A DNA stretch of 64,000 nucleotides from assembly GCA_013368445.1 (NCBI GenBank), contig JAACJO010000010.1, forward strand, positions 248,001-312,000, read 5' to 3'. Shown piece by piece: positions 11,704-22,809 of this stretch. Under the pieces are notes generated by a model. That model saw only the letters and a program-made list of their open reading frames with translations. It did not search any database and was not told where the DNA came from. The stretch's first letter is position 1. Each line of letters begins with the position of its first letter. The DNA is from Leucocoprinus leucothites. Its lineage: Eukaryota; Basidiomycota; Agaricomycetes; Agaricales; Agaricaceae. A program made the position numbers and the translations under genes.

Positions 11704-12490
11704 ATGCTCCACTACGTATATAATATGGATCGAACCGTGTCACATCCCTCGTTCGGTTCACTACCGCCACCCTACCTTCAAAGACCGACCAGTGCCTGTT
11801 CCAACCCTGCCCACCTCTCCTTCAAATTCATGACATTAAAGTCCAATAGCATAGCCTCCAATGGCCAGACACCACAAAGAAACTTGTCGAACTCGCAGGT
11901 AAGTGCAGTCTCTGCCTCTTTCCATATATGAGATAGTGACCCTTACCTTGTTTGATGTGCTCCGATGGGTACTATGTTGCGAGTAGAACGTTCAAGAGCG
12001 TCTGACAACGAACTATGATCCTCCCCGTACCCCATTTACCCCTCCTCCCTATGAAAAACCAGCATCGCGACATGTTCCCCGAATGGTGAGGACACTACCG
12101 GCACCAGAGCCATTACGATACAACCTGGAGAGTGTGAACCCCCCCGAGAAAACAAAGCTTCCATTCTGGTGCACCAAGAAAGGAATCATCCTACTCTTTG
12201 TAGCGGGGACCGCGATTGTTCTCGCTGCTGTTCTTGGAGGTGTTCTCGGCTCTCGCAAGACCGATACACCAAGAAATAGTGATGGAGAACAAGCACAAGC
12301 GCAAGGGAGTACTTCTTCTCGAAGTACCAGTACATCACCCACAGAGTTGTCGGCCACACCACCAAATCCTACGAGTTTCGGCTTCGACGGTCAGGTCGGC
12401 GGTGCAGTAGCCGGGGGTGACCAACCCACTGTGGACCAACCCACCACCAAAAACAGCCAAGGTGACGGTGATGGTAACAGGCTTGTATGA
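11704..12490 (+). CDS. PPxY single-pass membrane protein, family member B
   Basis: Model join(11704..11898,11987..12490), 232 codons. Exon 1 ends NLSNSQ at a GTAAGT donor. The 88 bp intron ends TAG, and exon 2 continues in phase with NVQERLTTNYDPPRTPF. Two PPxY motifs are present, LPPPYLQRP in exon 1 and TPPPYEKP in exon 2. Then come KLPFWCTKKGI, one membrane helix, GGVLGSRKTD, and a tail rich in Ser, Thr, Gln and Gly ending GDGDGNRLV. An in-frame TGA sits directly before the ATG at 11704; ATGs at 11725 and 11830 are alternative starts. Member B sits between a partial copy of its own upstream region (12560-13085) and the rhodanese gene. Function unknown; see the family finding. Confidence 0.7.
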
Positions 12491-12559
12491 AGATTTTGCG
12501 GTTGAGAGGTTTAAACTCGTAGTTTGATTAGCCCCACTCCTTTATTTTCATATCCTGTG

Positions 12560-13085
12560 AGTTGAGAAAATCAGTTGAGCTATCCAAATTATTGTGCCTT
12601 TGGTTTTTTCTGGTGTCAGTCCTTGACATCCGAGCCTTTACTGCGATTCCAATCTTCTCTGTTGGCTACTTCTCTGCCCCAGGATGCAAACGGCCAGGTG
12701 CCAGGCTGAATGGCTGCCATTCACTTCTCGGTCATCATTGCGGTCTACGACAAATCCAAACTGCTGTGAATGCACTCGTGAACCACTCAACGTGGTGAAC
12801 ACATACATCACTATATATACATATATATTATATTGCTATTGAGCATGGGAACTCCTCAATCACAGCCAGTGAAAGATAGCCCTGATGCTAGCTTCACTTC
12901 AGCCGATCACTTTCAACACCCCATGGATACGGCTACTTCTGCTGTGCGTGCTGAGTACTGTCATATGAGAATGCTTTCTTCTATATATCAGAGCCCAAAT
13001 TCCTTGTTCTGATTTTGGAGAGGAACGATGGGGGCGGCTACCACACCGTTCTACTTATTCAAATAATGCTCCACTGTACACCGGG
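12560..13085 (+). pseudogene. truncated relic of a member-B-like gene
   Basis: Degenerate second copy of the region 11048-11715. It retains the upstream block, a short ATG-led frame at 12846 (MGTPQSQPVKDSP...) ending CTTCTGCT before GTGCGT, exactly as at 11330-11389, and the ATGCTCCACT block at 13066. Nothing resembling the membrane helix follows, so only promoter and first-exon material was duplicated or has survived. Confidence 0.5.
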
Positions 13086-13586
13086 CCAGTAAGTTGATGT
13101 ATCTTATGTCAAATTAATATCAAACTTAGACGAACTGGTGACCTACTCTGGAAGCTTGTACCTCATGTAGTAAAGTGTTTAATTCTTGATATTGATTTGA
13201 GACTTGTCAATATCATAGATATAGCTACATCAGGGTGTCGTTTTCCGAGATTCAATTACCCAGTGCTACTTCACCTCCAAGGGTTCACAAATCACTGACT
13301 AGCCTCAGCTCATATTGGAGATCAAATCTGACTTGATTCTCTTGAGTCTTCCGAGCGAGCGATGTACATGACAAATGTATTGACGCTCTTGTCAGACAAA
13401 CATTCAGCAAGCCGAGCTTTCACGAATATCATAATATCTCACATCATTGAGAGTTTTCCTATTTATAGTCTGGGCTAGTACGATGCAAGAATGCATGAGA
13501 TTTACTCTACCAGATTATTGCAAGCCCTATAATCACACTCTGTATTATTCCCCCGATCACCGATGCCCTATATCATCACCAGTTGA
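13086..13586 (+). other. intergenic, no gene seen
   Basis: Short broken frames only. Contains the 3' flank of member C, which is on the minus strand. Confidence 0.4.
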
Positions 13587-14210
13587 TTAAGTGATACCAG
13601 GAATAACCGCACTCGCTGATATTGTGAGTAAGACTTCTCGGCCTTCATTCTCTTCTGAAGCTTCATCATCTTCCCCATCCTCCTGATCATGATGTCGCCC
13701 TGGGCCACGTCCATCCGAGTCACTTCCCTGCCCCTCACTCTTCTTTGAACCGAGGACTCCACCTAGGACGACAGCAAGAGTAGCTGCAACTCCCACTATG
13801 AGAAGCAGGATTATTCCTTTCTTAGTTCGCCAAAACGGTAGGCTTGATTTACCATGATTCGCGGCTTGTGATGACCTGTGTGCGGGTATTGGGAAAGTCA
13901 CTGCATTTTGCATTCGCGAGGTGTTCAATAATGTTGGTCGATCTGCATTGTAAGGAGGAGGAGGAGGAGGAGGAGGAGGAGGAGGAGGAGTGAATAGGGT
14001 CTCCGGTGAATAAGCCCCCATGGAATATCCAAGTTGGCCGCTCTTTGGATATGAGGGAAAGCGGAAGTCAGATAAATAGGAATCGATGGTCATCATCTTA
14101 TGAACAAAAGAGGCGGAATCCATACTTACATGCAAATTTGAGGAACATGTCCTTTGTAGCGACTGATCATTGGGCGTGAAATTTTTCGAGTGTGAAGGTT
14201 CTAATATCAT
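13587..14210 (-). CDS. PPxY single-pass membrane protein, family member C
   Basis: Model complement(join(13587..14042,14130..14210)), 178 codons. The 81 bp first exon (MILEPSHSKNFTPNDQSLQ...) has the same length as the first exons of members D and E. The 87 bp intron has GTAAGT and AAAG ends and is a multiple of three, so the frame is also open straight through and from an ATG at 14390. Exon 2 carries SMGAYSPETLFT, a run of 12 prolines ending in Tyr (PPxY), then SLPFWRTKKGI, a membrane helix and GGVLGSKKSEGQ. The tail differs from the other members: it is Asp/Glu/Gly-rich (DQEDGEDDEASEENEGRE) and ends with a hydrophobic patch. It is the only intact member on the minus strand, and two decayed minus-strand relics of it occur at 18.3 and 22.8 kb. 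Confidence 0.65.
   Translation of the reverse strand: MILEPSHSKNFTPNDQSLQRTCSSNLHVSMDSASFVHKMMTIDSYLSDFRFPSYPKSGQLGYSMGAYSPETLFTPPPPPPPPPPPPYNADRPTLLNTSRMQNAVTFPIPAHRSSQAANHGKSSLPFWRTKKGIILLLIVGVAATLAVVLGGVLGSKKSEGQGSDSDGRGPGRHHDQEDGEDDEASEENEGREVLLTISASAVIPGIT
13954..13990 (+). repeat. (GGA)n microsatellite encoding polyproline
   Basis: A perfect trinucleotide run of 37 bases; on the minus strand it reads as CCT codons and makes the polyproline directly before the Tyr of the PPxY motif in member C. Slippage would change proline number without breaking the frame or the motif. Confidence 0.95.
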
Positions 14211-14827
14211 GGAGGGTATAAAACAACTGGACCAAAAACTGCGTATGTGCCGAGAAGCTTCAGTATGATGGGGTAACTTAATGACGAATGGAAGTCTCTG
14301 ACCGATATATAGCTGAGGCTCATAAATACTCGGCAAACCTGACATGTATTCGCCACCGTGGAAAGTGAGGGAACGAGTTTCCAATATCATACCCCAGAAC
14401 CAGCTTCGATATCAATCAGCACTCGCTGGAGCAAAACCTTGAGCCACTGAGAAATTAGTCGTCCCTCGAAGCCTGAGAAGAATCTGGTTAGATGTGAGAG
14501 TCGATACTCAATTGCAGAATCGAAGAGATATTGTCGCTATAATAGAAGAAGCCAAGCGAGGCCTCTAAGAAGCGTGGAATGCATGGTAAAAACACGTGTG
14601 TTTGCTGTGCCCATATTGGATATATTGTGCCAAGCCTGTGGAAGTACAATAGACAAGCTTCTAGACTCGTACTCTAATTTCCAGCTGAGATTCTCTGATT
14701 AGGAATAGTGTCCACCAATGATAGGCTTACTAGTACTGGGAAGGTGTGAAATTTGCCGGAAGTCAGACGTGCATGAAGAATCCAAACCCACTAGAAATTC
14801 TGAATAGGGTGTAGTTACAAATGAGTC
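14211..14827 (-). other. upstream region of member C and 3' flank of the oxidase
   Basis: A minus-strand frame continues open from member C to 14390, so the true start of C may lie in here. The rest (14391-14827) shows nothing recognisable. Confidence 0.4.
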
Positions 14828-17068
14828 CTACTTTCCCGTAATGCAGAGTCGGCCGTCAGGCTGCTGCGCCCAGCGATCCCCACCGACTGCTGTCGCGCCA
14901 TACAGGACCTGGTCGGGGTCATACTTGTCTTTAATGGCGAGGAGCTTAGCGTAGTTGACGCCGTAGAATGCGGTCTTGAAATCAGGTTCGAACGGGTCAG
15001 CCTGAGGTGTATTTAGAATATTGATCCATGAACATATAAGCGAAACAAGAGGAAGGAAATTTACTTCATTCAAATATGCGCCACTGTCAGGTGCAAGAGC
15101 GCGGAGTGCAGTATCATAGACAGTTGTAAGCTTGTGGGCCTGTGCAAAGTCGTCTTCGAGGCTAGCAGTATCATTCCAGGGCCTGCACAGATGAAGCAGT
15201 ATCAGTAACCCTATCCTCAAATTTACAGAGAAAAGTTAACAGGGTCGGGCTAAACATCCTCTCGGCATCCCTCCATGCCGGTAACACCGCATTATGGGGA
15301 TCGCCCGCAGCCTTCGTCGTCGGCCTAATCGCAATGTCAAACGCATATACGCCATCATCGATCATTTTCCTAATCGTGCTCGTGAGTTTGTTCAAACTAT
15401 CCGGATTTTCCCAGAGCCTTCTAGGTAGGAGCCGTCCACCAAATAACATGACACCCACTCTGGAGAGACTGGGAGGGAAGAATCCAAGATATGCCGGGAG
15501 CAAGCCCGGGAAAGATTGGATCATGACATTATGTGGGATGCCTAGGTCTGTGAGCTTCTTGAGCAAGGGGTCGAGGAGCTCGGCAACTTGCGCAGAGGTG
15601 CCGTTGGGCAAGAAGAGAGGGGAGAGGTTGAAGTTCCCGGAGGAGTAGGAGGTATAGGATACACCGCCGGCATCGGTGAATCTGGGCGTACTGGCTTGAT
15701 AGAAGTCAACACCTTCCCAGAAGAGGTCGAGCGTGACGTTGGGACCGGTGGAGAAGGAGACAAGGCCACCAGCCGCAGGGGTGTTGGGGTGGACCTTGAC
15801 CGTTACAGTCCAGAGGATGGCGTATGCGCCTCCACCCTATAGGTATGTTATCTATCAGCCCAAAAGAGCGCAGGATGAAGCGAATGGACTTGCCCCGCCG
15901 CTCATCGCCCAGAAGAGGTCCGAGTTTTGTGTGGGCGAGATGGTCAAAAACCTTCCGTCCAAAGTGATGACCTCCATCTCCAACGTCTGGTCAGCAGCAA
16001 GCCCATACAACGAGCTCAGATGTGAATGGCCACCACCCTGAAGGTATCCTCCAGCCCATTCAACCGTCTACTCATGGTTGCATCAGACGGGACGGAATGT
16101 CATGCTGATTGGATCGACCCACAGGACATTCTCCGCCGACAACGGTAAAACCACGGGGCTCGGCCTCCTGGTACATCTGCAAAACTGACACCCCACCTTG
16201 TGCTTTAACGGCGGGACCTGAATACCCAGGTGAATTGAAGTGTGTCATCCATGTCGTTTGCTTGAGATTGCCCGTCCAGATTGCCAGTCCACCAGCACCA
16301 GTGGACTTGCCCATGTAACTATTTAGTACACACACAGTCAGCATTTCAGGTGTACTTCAGGGGAAAATTCGGAATAGGATGAAAGGAAGCTCTGCTCACT
16401 CGTGACCAGTATTCCGCACGACGAAGCGAATGTTATGCTGCTTTGCAAATGCGATCGTTTTGATAATGTGGTCAACGTTGGCGATATTTACAGCATACTG
16501 CACGTATGTGCCGATGATACACTGCGAGGTTGGGGGTGAGAAGGGGTCGCAGCTCTTGTTCGCGAAGAGCGGCGCCTGGGCCGAATTTGCCGTGAGCTCA
16601 CTGTCTCGTACCTCAAGTCAGCAATTTCTCTTCAGGTTATCCTCAGTACCGAAATCAAATGACTCACTGGAAAACTGGATCGTGCCAGTTAGCCTTGATA
16701 TTATCGCACTCGTCTTGATTAAAGCTAACGCCAGGGAAATTGCTATGGCAAGGCGCGCCAATCGGGACGGTCTTAATCAGCCTCCCACCAACAGTCTTGT
16801 TGAATGTTGACCATTGCAGGTCGCTCGGCCAGTCCTTATCGCCAGGGAACGTGCGACAGCACCGCAGAGGGTTCTTAATAGACCATCCCGTAAAGGAGGC
16901 TAGGCTGGGAGAGAGGATGAAGAGAAGAATACTAATCAGGGACGCGGCGAGTATCGTTTTAAGCGCCAAATAAGGTTCATTGCTGCTAGACTTGGATTTC
17001 GGCTTTGATTCGTTAACAGGCTTTTCTTGAGGGGGTAGAGGGGGCTCATGTGCCGAGATTGAACACAT
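14828..17068 (-). CDS. membrane-anchored FAD oxidase, BBE family
   Basis: FAD-linked oxidoreductase of the berberine bridge enzyme type, a family acting on alcohols, sugars or aromatic metabolites. Exon 1 (16668-17068) encodes a cytosolic leader, a signal anchor ([20 protein letters not shown]) and the conserved [20 protein letters not shown]. Later exons 16400-16600, 16123-16318, 15894-16067 and 15836 downward supply RNTGH, the site of covalent His-flavin linkage, VVGGECP with the second flavin-linking Cys, and [19 protein letters not shown]. The last exons carry the BBE domain: [36 protein letters not shown] and [10 protein letters not shown]. The 15837-15893 intron starts GCAAGT, a GC-AG intron. 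About seven exons; the last two junctions (near 15180-15240 and 15006-15065) are read from conservation. It looks intact. The substrate cannot be told from sequence. Confidence 0.85.
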
Positions 17069-18342
17069 GAAGTGCTGTATGTTTGGGGGCTTTTAGCTGC
17101 GAAGGGAGAACGTCAGTATGTCGGCTGGTGTTTGTGGTTACAGTCACGGCATGAGAGCCGTCAGCAGGAGCACACCCTACTTGTGGTATGGCAGACACGC
17201 CTGCGCTTCTTCGTCTCTGATACCAGTAGCCCAGTTGGCCCCAAAATAGACAGTGATCATCAATCAAAATAGCGGAACAATGCATTGCAGTTGCTCGATT
17301 GCTCGATATGTAGCAAATTGCACAACTGAACGAAGTTTCTGGTGTCAGGTCAACGGATGTTGTTCCCGCCGTTGGTAGAACAGAAGTAGGAAAGGTGCCA
17401 ACCTAGGCGTCGACATACAGAGATCTGCTATGGGCAAATGTGAACAACATCAAGGTGAGAAGCAAGCACTTGCCCATTACGGAAACGCATTTCCATGCTC
17501 AAAAAAGGGCACCCCTGGCAGCCTGCGACCGCCTACACGATTTCAGAGATTATCTCATTCTTATCAAAATACACTGCGCCCTGGTCATGAATCAATAATC
17601 CACCAATATTATTGAATTATAACGGAGTATTTTCTTAACCACAAACTCAAAAGACCGGGTAGATCATTGATGAATTATCATGATAATAGGTAAATATTAA
17701 TTCCTGAGCCTTACTGTAATATTATCAGGATAACCCACCAATAGACTTTCAATGACCCGTCTGGATTGTTGAGCTTTGGATCAAAGAAAATTATTCAACA
17801 ATAATTCAACAGCTCCAGAGGAGTATCATCGATTTACCAGCCCAGTGATTATACATAATGTACAGACCATCATTGGCGGAAGAGTGCATCTGTTCAGGCC
17901 CACGTTAATACGACTGAATACTTGGTCGCTGGAAACGAGGGAAAATGATACTCGAAATTGAGCCTTGACGTTCAGTAACTAGCATTAGCAAAAAATGCCT
18001 GGTCAATGAATCCTGAGATCTGCAATGGTCACGCAGTTGTTGTTATTTAGCACTGCATGCGGGGATGCTCTATTAATCTTGGTGGTACGCTACAATACTG
18101 CACTGATTATGAAGTCGGAACGAATTGTCTGGTGGGCAGATGGGAGTAGATGGGACGAGAGGCTGAGTGGAGAATGTAACAAAACACTGCGCCCGTGAAT
18201 CAATAAAAAAGCCGGGATTATTGAATTACTACTGAAGGATCCAAGATCTCTGGTTCCTGGTTCCTCATGAGTGGTGAAGAATCGGAAATCGGTAAATCTA
18301 GAATCTTCCCCTACGAAACTGGCGCCGACTCATGATTCCCTG
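17069..18342 (+). other. intergenic with a 50 bp direct repeat
   Basis: No gene seen. Two similar segments, about 17571-17622 and 18184-18232, share ACACTGCGCCC, GAATCAATAA and ATTATTGAATTA and may be fragments of one old repeat. The proximal part serves as the promoter region of the oxidase. Confidence 0.45.
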
Positions 18343-19180
18343 TAACTCCCACCAGGAGAAGCAGGATTATATACTTTAGTTCGTTAAAGCAGTAAGCTTG
18401 ATTTACCACGATTCCTATCTAATGATAACCCATATAAGATAGGGCACATACATACCCCACCAACGTCACGTGACTATCGTGACATCCCCCCAGAAACCTC
18501 ATGAGAAACCCATGAAAATGCATTATAATACTATTTAGGTATGTACTCCTAATTCGGGCATGAACAACTGGTGTAGATACTCAAATACAATCATTCAATC
18601 CCATTTTCAGCGCATTTTCGGCGTAATTGCAGGAGGAGTTCTCAGATTTCTAAGATGTACATGTCAGCGCCCTTAGTAACACCTCAGAATATTCAGCATT
18701 ATCTTCGAGGATGGCCTAGAGGTAGAGCAGGGTACTACAAACCTCTGAAAATAGATGCATTCACTCGTTTCAGGCTAGAGGGAACTCGCTCTCGTGTGCA
18801 GCATGTAAATTTCATGGTCATCGTGTGCTCCCCATGTCTATCTTTGGATGAGGCTGAAATATCTTGATGTATTTCTGGAACTAGTCTTCCAATTTTTGGT
18901 ATTTTGTTATAAGATCTCGTATATATACTCCTCACACTACTACCAACAAAATGTTCAGCCTTGATTTATCATATCCTGAAAAGCTAGCGATGGGCACGGT
19001 GATTTCTGTTGCTCAAGCACCTTTCTAGGGGAGGTGTCACGGTTTTTGTAACAGCACGTGACGTTGGTGGGTATGTATGCGCCCTATCTTACGGATATCG
19101 AATTCGTTTCGATCTTTTGCATTTGCGGGGTGGTCGGTTTGAGCTGGGTCGCTGGTTTCTCTACATCGCAAAGAAGTCGC
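18343..19180 (-). pseudogene. relic of a member-C-like gene, split by a MITE
   Basis: Bases 18343-18430 match the juxtamembrane part of member C (13787-13860): GAGAAGCAGGATTAT, TTAGTTCG and GCTTGATTTACCA are shared. The match resumes after the inserted element at 19090-19180, where it aligns to 23063-23166. No open frame survives. Confidence 0.65.
18437..19089. mobile_element. 653 bp MITE with about 36 bp terminal inverted repeats, TA target duplication
   Basis: Left end AGATAGGGCACATACATACC, continuing to ACCAACGTCACGTG; the right end is its inverted complement, finishing TGTATGCGCCCTATCT. TA flanks both ends. The paralogous site in unit 2 (GGTATACGG near 23062) has no insertion and keeps the single TA, which defines the element exactly. 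No transposase is encoded. Family is Tc1/mariner or another TA-specific superfamily; I cannot tell which. Confidence 0.85.
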
Positions 19181-19986
19181 TAGATCCCATTGTGGGACTT
19201 GAAGGAAGTTGTCAGTGATGATGACAGAAAAATCCTGAAATCGATCTCTTGCGAGGATGAGATAAAATCGGAATCATAGTAGGCGCATCTCTCGAAGGAT
19301 CAGCGTCGGTTGTTAGCAAGGTACGAGTAGACACTGAGAAATGAAAACCAAAAATGGGAGCCTAGAAACTGATCCGAAGACATGAGGTAGCCGAGTAAGG
19401 TTGAAGGGGCCATTTGGCTCCCCGAGGGTATTTTTTCATCAGGACCATCGCCCGGCCAAGCACTTTGTTACTATGCCAAGTTAACTGCGTTGATTGAATG
19501 AAAATCCTGGACCACTGAAAGATACCACGATAAGAAGGGTGATGGTCAGACTGAGGGAAGCGCGCACTTGGCATGTCTGCTAACAGTTTGTGATTGACCT
19601 ATACTTAAGCCTGATTTAAACTCCGAAATTTCTCCGAACGTTCTCTTTCAGATGTTGGACAAGTGCGATAGAGGATCGAGTCCTTTCTCTCCTACTATAG
19701 TCGATCTTCCTCTCTCATTCAAGAAATCATGCTTCGAGCTTTCTGCCCATAATCAAGAAAACCTAAAACCTCGATTACTCTCCAAAATTCGCATGGCCGA
19801 AATTGGCCTAGCTCATACACGGAGTATGACAGAAGTCGTTACAACCTAAAACGCGCAGCTTCGAGCAAAGGCGGCCGGCCATGTGTACCCCAAGGAAACA
19901 CGATCCCAGCTGCCCCTGCCCATTGCGAATATATATTTCAATTCTTTTGACCGTTGTCCCTCGCACCTTGTTTTCTAAGGACAATC
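19090..19986 (+). other. duplicated spacer and promoter of member D
   Basis: No gene. From 19181 to about 19660 it matches 23167-23658 in unit 2, and from 19660 to 19986 it matches the segments flanking the two insertions before member E. The stretch TTGCGAATATATATTTCAATTC about 65 bases before the ATG is AT-rich and TATA-like in both D and E. Confidence 0.6.
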
Positions 19987-20662
19987 ATGAACTTGACCCC
20001 CCAGCAAAGGATGGAAGCAAAAGCACAGAGGAGGGAGAGGTCAAGTGGGCGAAGAAGTTCCTTGCAAGTACGTAGCCCCTCTCTTATGATCAGATTCCGG
20101 TACATCTCTTAACACTACTTTCCGCCAGATTGCAATTCCCATTCATCCAAAACGAGCACGGCTACTTGCCTCTGTCAACCCACCTCCATCTCGCCCACCC
20201 ACACCTCCACCTCTCTACGAGGATCTTCCCATCCCCGCCGACCCGTTTGCCCACTCAATTCGGGCCGAGGCCGGATTACGCCAGTTGCAACAGGTCACTC
20301 AGGCGAAACCAGACAAGCGAAGCTGGTGGTGGACAAAGAAAGGGATCACTCTCATTATTGTGAACATGGTCGTCCTTGGTGCTATTCTCGGCGGAGTACT
20401 AGGGGCAGCATACGGAATCAACGATGGTCACTCAACGCCTGAAATTATATTTCCAAGCTCCCAACCCCAGCCATCCTTCCCAGACAGCTCAACCACATCA
20501 ATGCTCGAGTCCGTGCCCTTTGCTACTACAAGCACCACCACTGCTACCGGCTCTCAGATGCCGACGGTGGATACTGCGTCGGCGCTCAATGCTACTCCGG
20601 GTATCACCGTTGAGAATGGTCCCCGGATCTCGTCGGTCAATGCGCCCTTCCTGACTGGCTAG
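19987..20662 (+). CDS. PPxY single-pass membrane protein, family member D
   Basis: Model join(19987..20067,20129..20662), 204 codons, with a 61 bp intron (GTACGT..CCAG). Exon 1 reads MNLTPQQRMEAKAQRRERSS and ends SSLQ. Exon 2 begins IAIPIHPKRARLLASVNPPP, then TPPPLYEDLP (PPLY = PPxY), an Ala/Arg/Gln helix-like segment, KRSWWWTKKGIT, a membrane helix (LIIVNMVVLGAILGGVLGAA) and a Ser/Thr-rich tail. Its paralog E in unit 2 has identical exon lengths for exon 1 and intron and about the same protein, which supports the splice model. Compared with members A-C the juxtamembrane motif has Trp-Trp-Trp rather than Phe-Trp. Function unknown. Confidence 0.75.
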
Positions 20663-21039
20663 TACCAGCCGGGGTTTGGGGATTGTAACTAAGGCATTGA
20701 CTGCGATCCCTCAAAAGAAGGGGAAACAGGATGGATGTCAGTAGGGCAGATCAAAGGATGGCTCAGTACTTCGCCAAGAAGGAATGTTGTGATTGTACAC
20801 TTTCCGGTGCAACGAAAGTGGCATTCTACGAGCAGCACGATACATCAGCATTTTAATCACCGCATCATATCTAATGGTACCAATTGTCAACCAGTCTACT
20901 TCCAGTGACCTAGTGCCTTGCATCGAATTCAAATTCGGCACAATTTGGCATAAGTGGAACGTCCGTCAGCCCACCAAACAGGAGTATCAAACAGCACAAT
21001 ACCCCCGGAGACGTTGAGGGGCAGCATTCGCACCAGCTC
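20663..21039 (+). other. 3' flank of member D, duplicated in unit 2
   Basis: Matches 34471-34800. Contains no frame of note. Confidence 0.5.
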
Positions 21040-21300
21040 TGAGCCAAACCACATTGAGAAGGTTGACGATGAAGTCACCGTTCTGATGCTCGAAGGAGTC
21101 TATTCTTCTTCTCGCGGTGCTAGTAATTGTCATAATTCTTGTTGGCGTGCTCGGTAGGGTTCTTGGTTCAAGACTAGCACAGCGACCTGCTATTTCCGAT
21201 AGCACTGACCCCATGATCTCTGCTATCCCTCGCTTGAATTCAGCTGAATTCGACTCTGGCATCAATAATGAGGGAACCAGATCGTATCCGTGATTTTTAG
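21040..21300 (+). pseudogene. relic of a family member, Trp codon turned to stop
   Basis: Reading from about 21079 gives P-F-stop-C-S-K-E-S-I-L-L-L followed by AVLVIVIILVGVLGRVLGSR, clearly the PFWCTKKGI / GGVLGSR pattern of the family with the invariant Trp as TGA. A short acidic and Ser-rich tail follows (SAEFDSGINNEGTRSYP). Unit 2 has a shorter version at 35.35 kb. I found no intact first exon. Confidence 0.75.
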
Positions 21301-22585
21301 ACTCTCTTGGCTCATCCTCGACCAGCACAAACAGACAGTAGCAGTCAACCAACTGCGGCTCCTGCCGTAGGTCTGAAAGAACAAGGGAGTTAAGGACTTC
21401 GGTTTGGAAGGAAGGAAGGACGGAAGGGGCACAAGCCGGGCTTTAGTGAACGTCACATATGGCTTAAAGGCGTGCGCTTTCGGGATCTGGCTTGAAGCCG
21501 AACCAACAGAGTCTGGCACCAGCTCTCCTACTTTATCTCGGTTCTGATATTAGATTCTCTACGGGCTCTATATAGGCTAGACTTATCGGATGTTTCCATG
21601 TTATTCAAGCACCCAAAGGACAGACGGGGTCAGACATCTGGGGATGATCACTCCCCATCTGAGCAGTGCTCCGAGGGCGATGAGGCGATCCCAGAATAGA
21701 CTGTAGAATTTGAACCCGATAATTGTCGATCACCTCCTAGATTTTAATACTGTGAGATGCCGGAAGCGCACTTCGGCTCGTGACTAAGCTACATTGTTCT
21801 CTGCACTCGGGCCATAGTCAAAGTCACACATTTTCAGCGCGTTAGTGCGAACCTAGTAGTAGGGTCAGTGAACGATGTAACCTGAACAGCGAGTTCCAAC
21901 GAATGAAGACCTCGAGGCTCGCGGCATCAGTGACTATACGACGAGTGCCGACCTCTACCTACGTCTGGATGAAGCCTTGATCATGCATACTTGTCCCAAG
22001 TGATCTCAGACGCACATTAACAGTGTTCAATGCAGTTGCTCAGCCAAGTTTCCGGATGCGTTGGGTTACCTTTTGGGGTAACCGAGTAAAATGAGTACTT
22101 AACTGATGACAACTTTTCTAACCCCGACTACAGTCCACCGCAATGAGCACTCTCCATCCTCACTCCCTAGAATCGGCTGGACGCGTTTTGCAAGGGCTAA
22201 TACATACTGTAGCTGCTATGAATTCAGTTGATTTTCTCTTCAGCAAACGACGCTGAAAGACCCCGTCTATCAGAGGCCGCCCGCCATGCCGTATTCTATG
22301 ATTTTTCCGTCATTGATCTCCGCTATGCACTCTCTTTAGTAAGCTGCCTTGTTTCTTTAGACATAGAAGTTCTGAGCTCACCCTGGGCGAGCGATGTAGC
22401 CAAACCAAAAGTCGCCTAGCGTAAATACACACCGCCCATTCGTGCAGGTCACATAAAATGAAACATTGTGCTTAATTTGTCCCTACCCCCTCACTGTTTT
22501 TTTCTCGAAAGGCCCTTGTATTTAACGTATTCAAGGTTCCGGTAGAGACTCATCTCTTCCTAGTCCTGGTCGCACCGCACTCACA
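21301..22585 (+). other. duplicated spacer, unit 1
   Basis: Aligns with 35621-36827. It includes the conserved short frame beginning ATG at 22143 (see findings) but no protein I can support. Confidence 0.5.
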
Positions 22586-22621
22586 ATGGCGTCCACTCAG
22601 CAAGTTAGGATGATAATGACC
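22586..22621 (+). pseudogene. truncated first exon of a member-F-like gene
   Basis: MASTQQVRMIMT is identical to the first 12 residues of member F at 36828. Similarity ends immediately after and unrelated sequence follows, so this is the duplication breakpoint. Confidence 0.85.
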
Positions 22622-22809
22622 ACGTGAGTTCTCCAAGTCCACAATTTCTCGAGTCTTCGGAATCCATGATCTCTCGATCCCTCCAAGTCTGCAACCCCGT
22701 AGGTCTGTAGCCAATAACCCATGATGACGAAAGCACGGCTTGCAGAAATGTGACTAGCTAATACAGTGAGCTGCGAAATCAATGGTCTTTATCATCCCCA
22801 GTGGCCCAT

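Larger units (their letters stand above)
18343..22621 (+). repeat. segmental duplication, unit 1
   Basis: First of two tandem units. In order it holds a minus-strand relic of member C interrupted by a MITE, a spacer matching 23141-23658, member D (matching E), a membrane-protein relic (matching that at 35.35 kb), a long spacer with the block GTTGGGTTACCTTTTGGGG (22064, repeated at 36311), and the first 36 coding bases of a member-F-like gene. Similarity to unit 2 is high enough to align by eye across nearly the whole length and stops inside the member-F-like first exon. Confidence 0.85.

Noticed and set aside
11330..11833. 167-codon ORF as an independent gene
   Set aside because: No similarity, and it overlaps exon 1 of member B in another frame; better explained as upstream sequence of B.
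13587..14390. Member C starting at the ATG at 14390
   Set aside because: An 81 bp first exon from 14210 with an 87 bp intron matches the exon structure of members D and E; the longer frame is open only because the intron length is a multiple of three.
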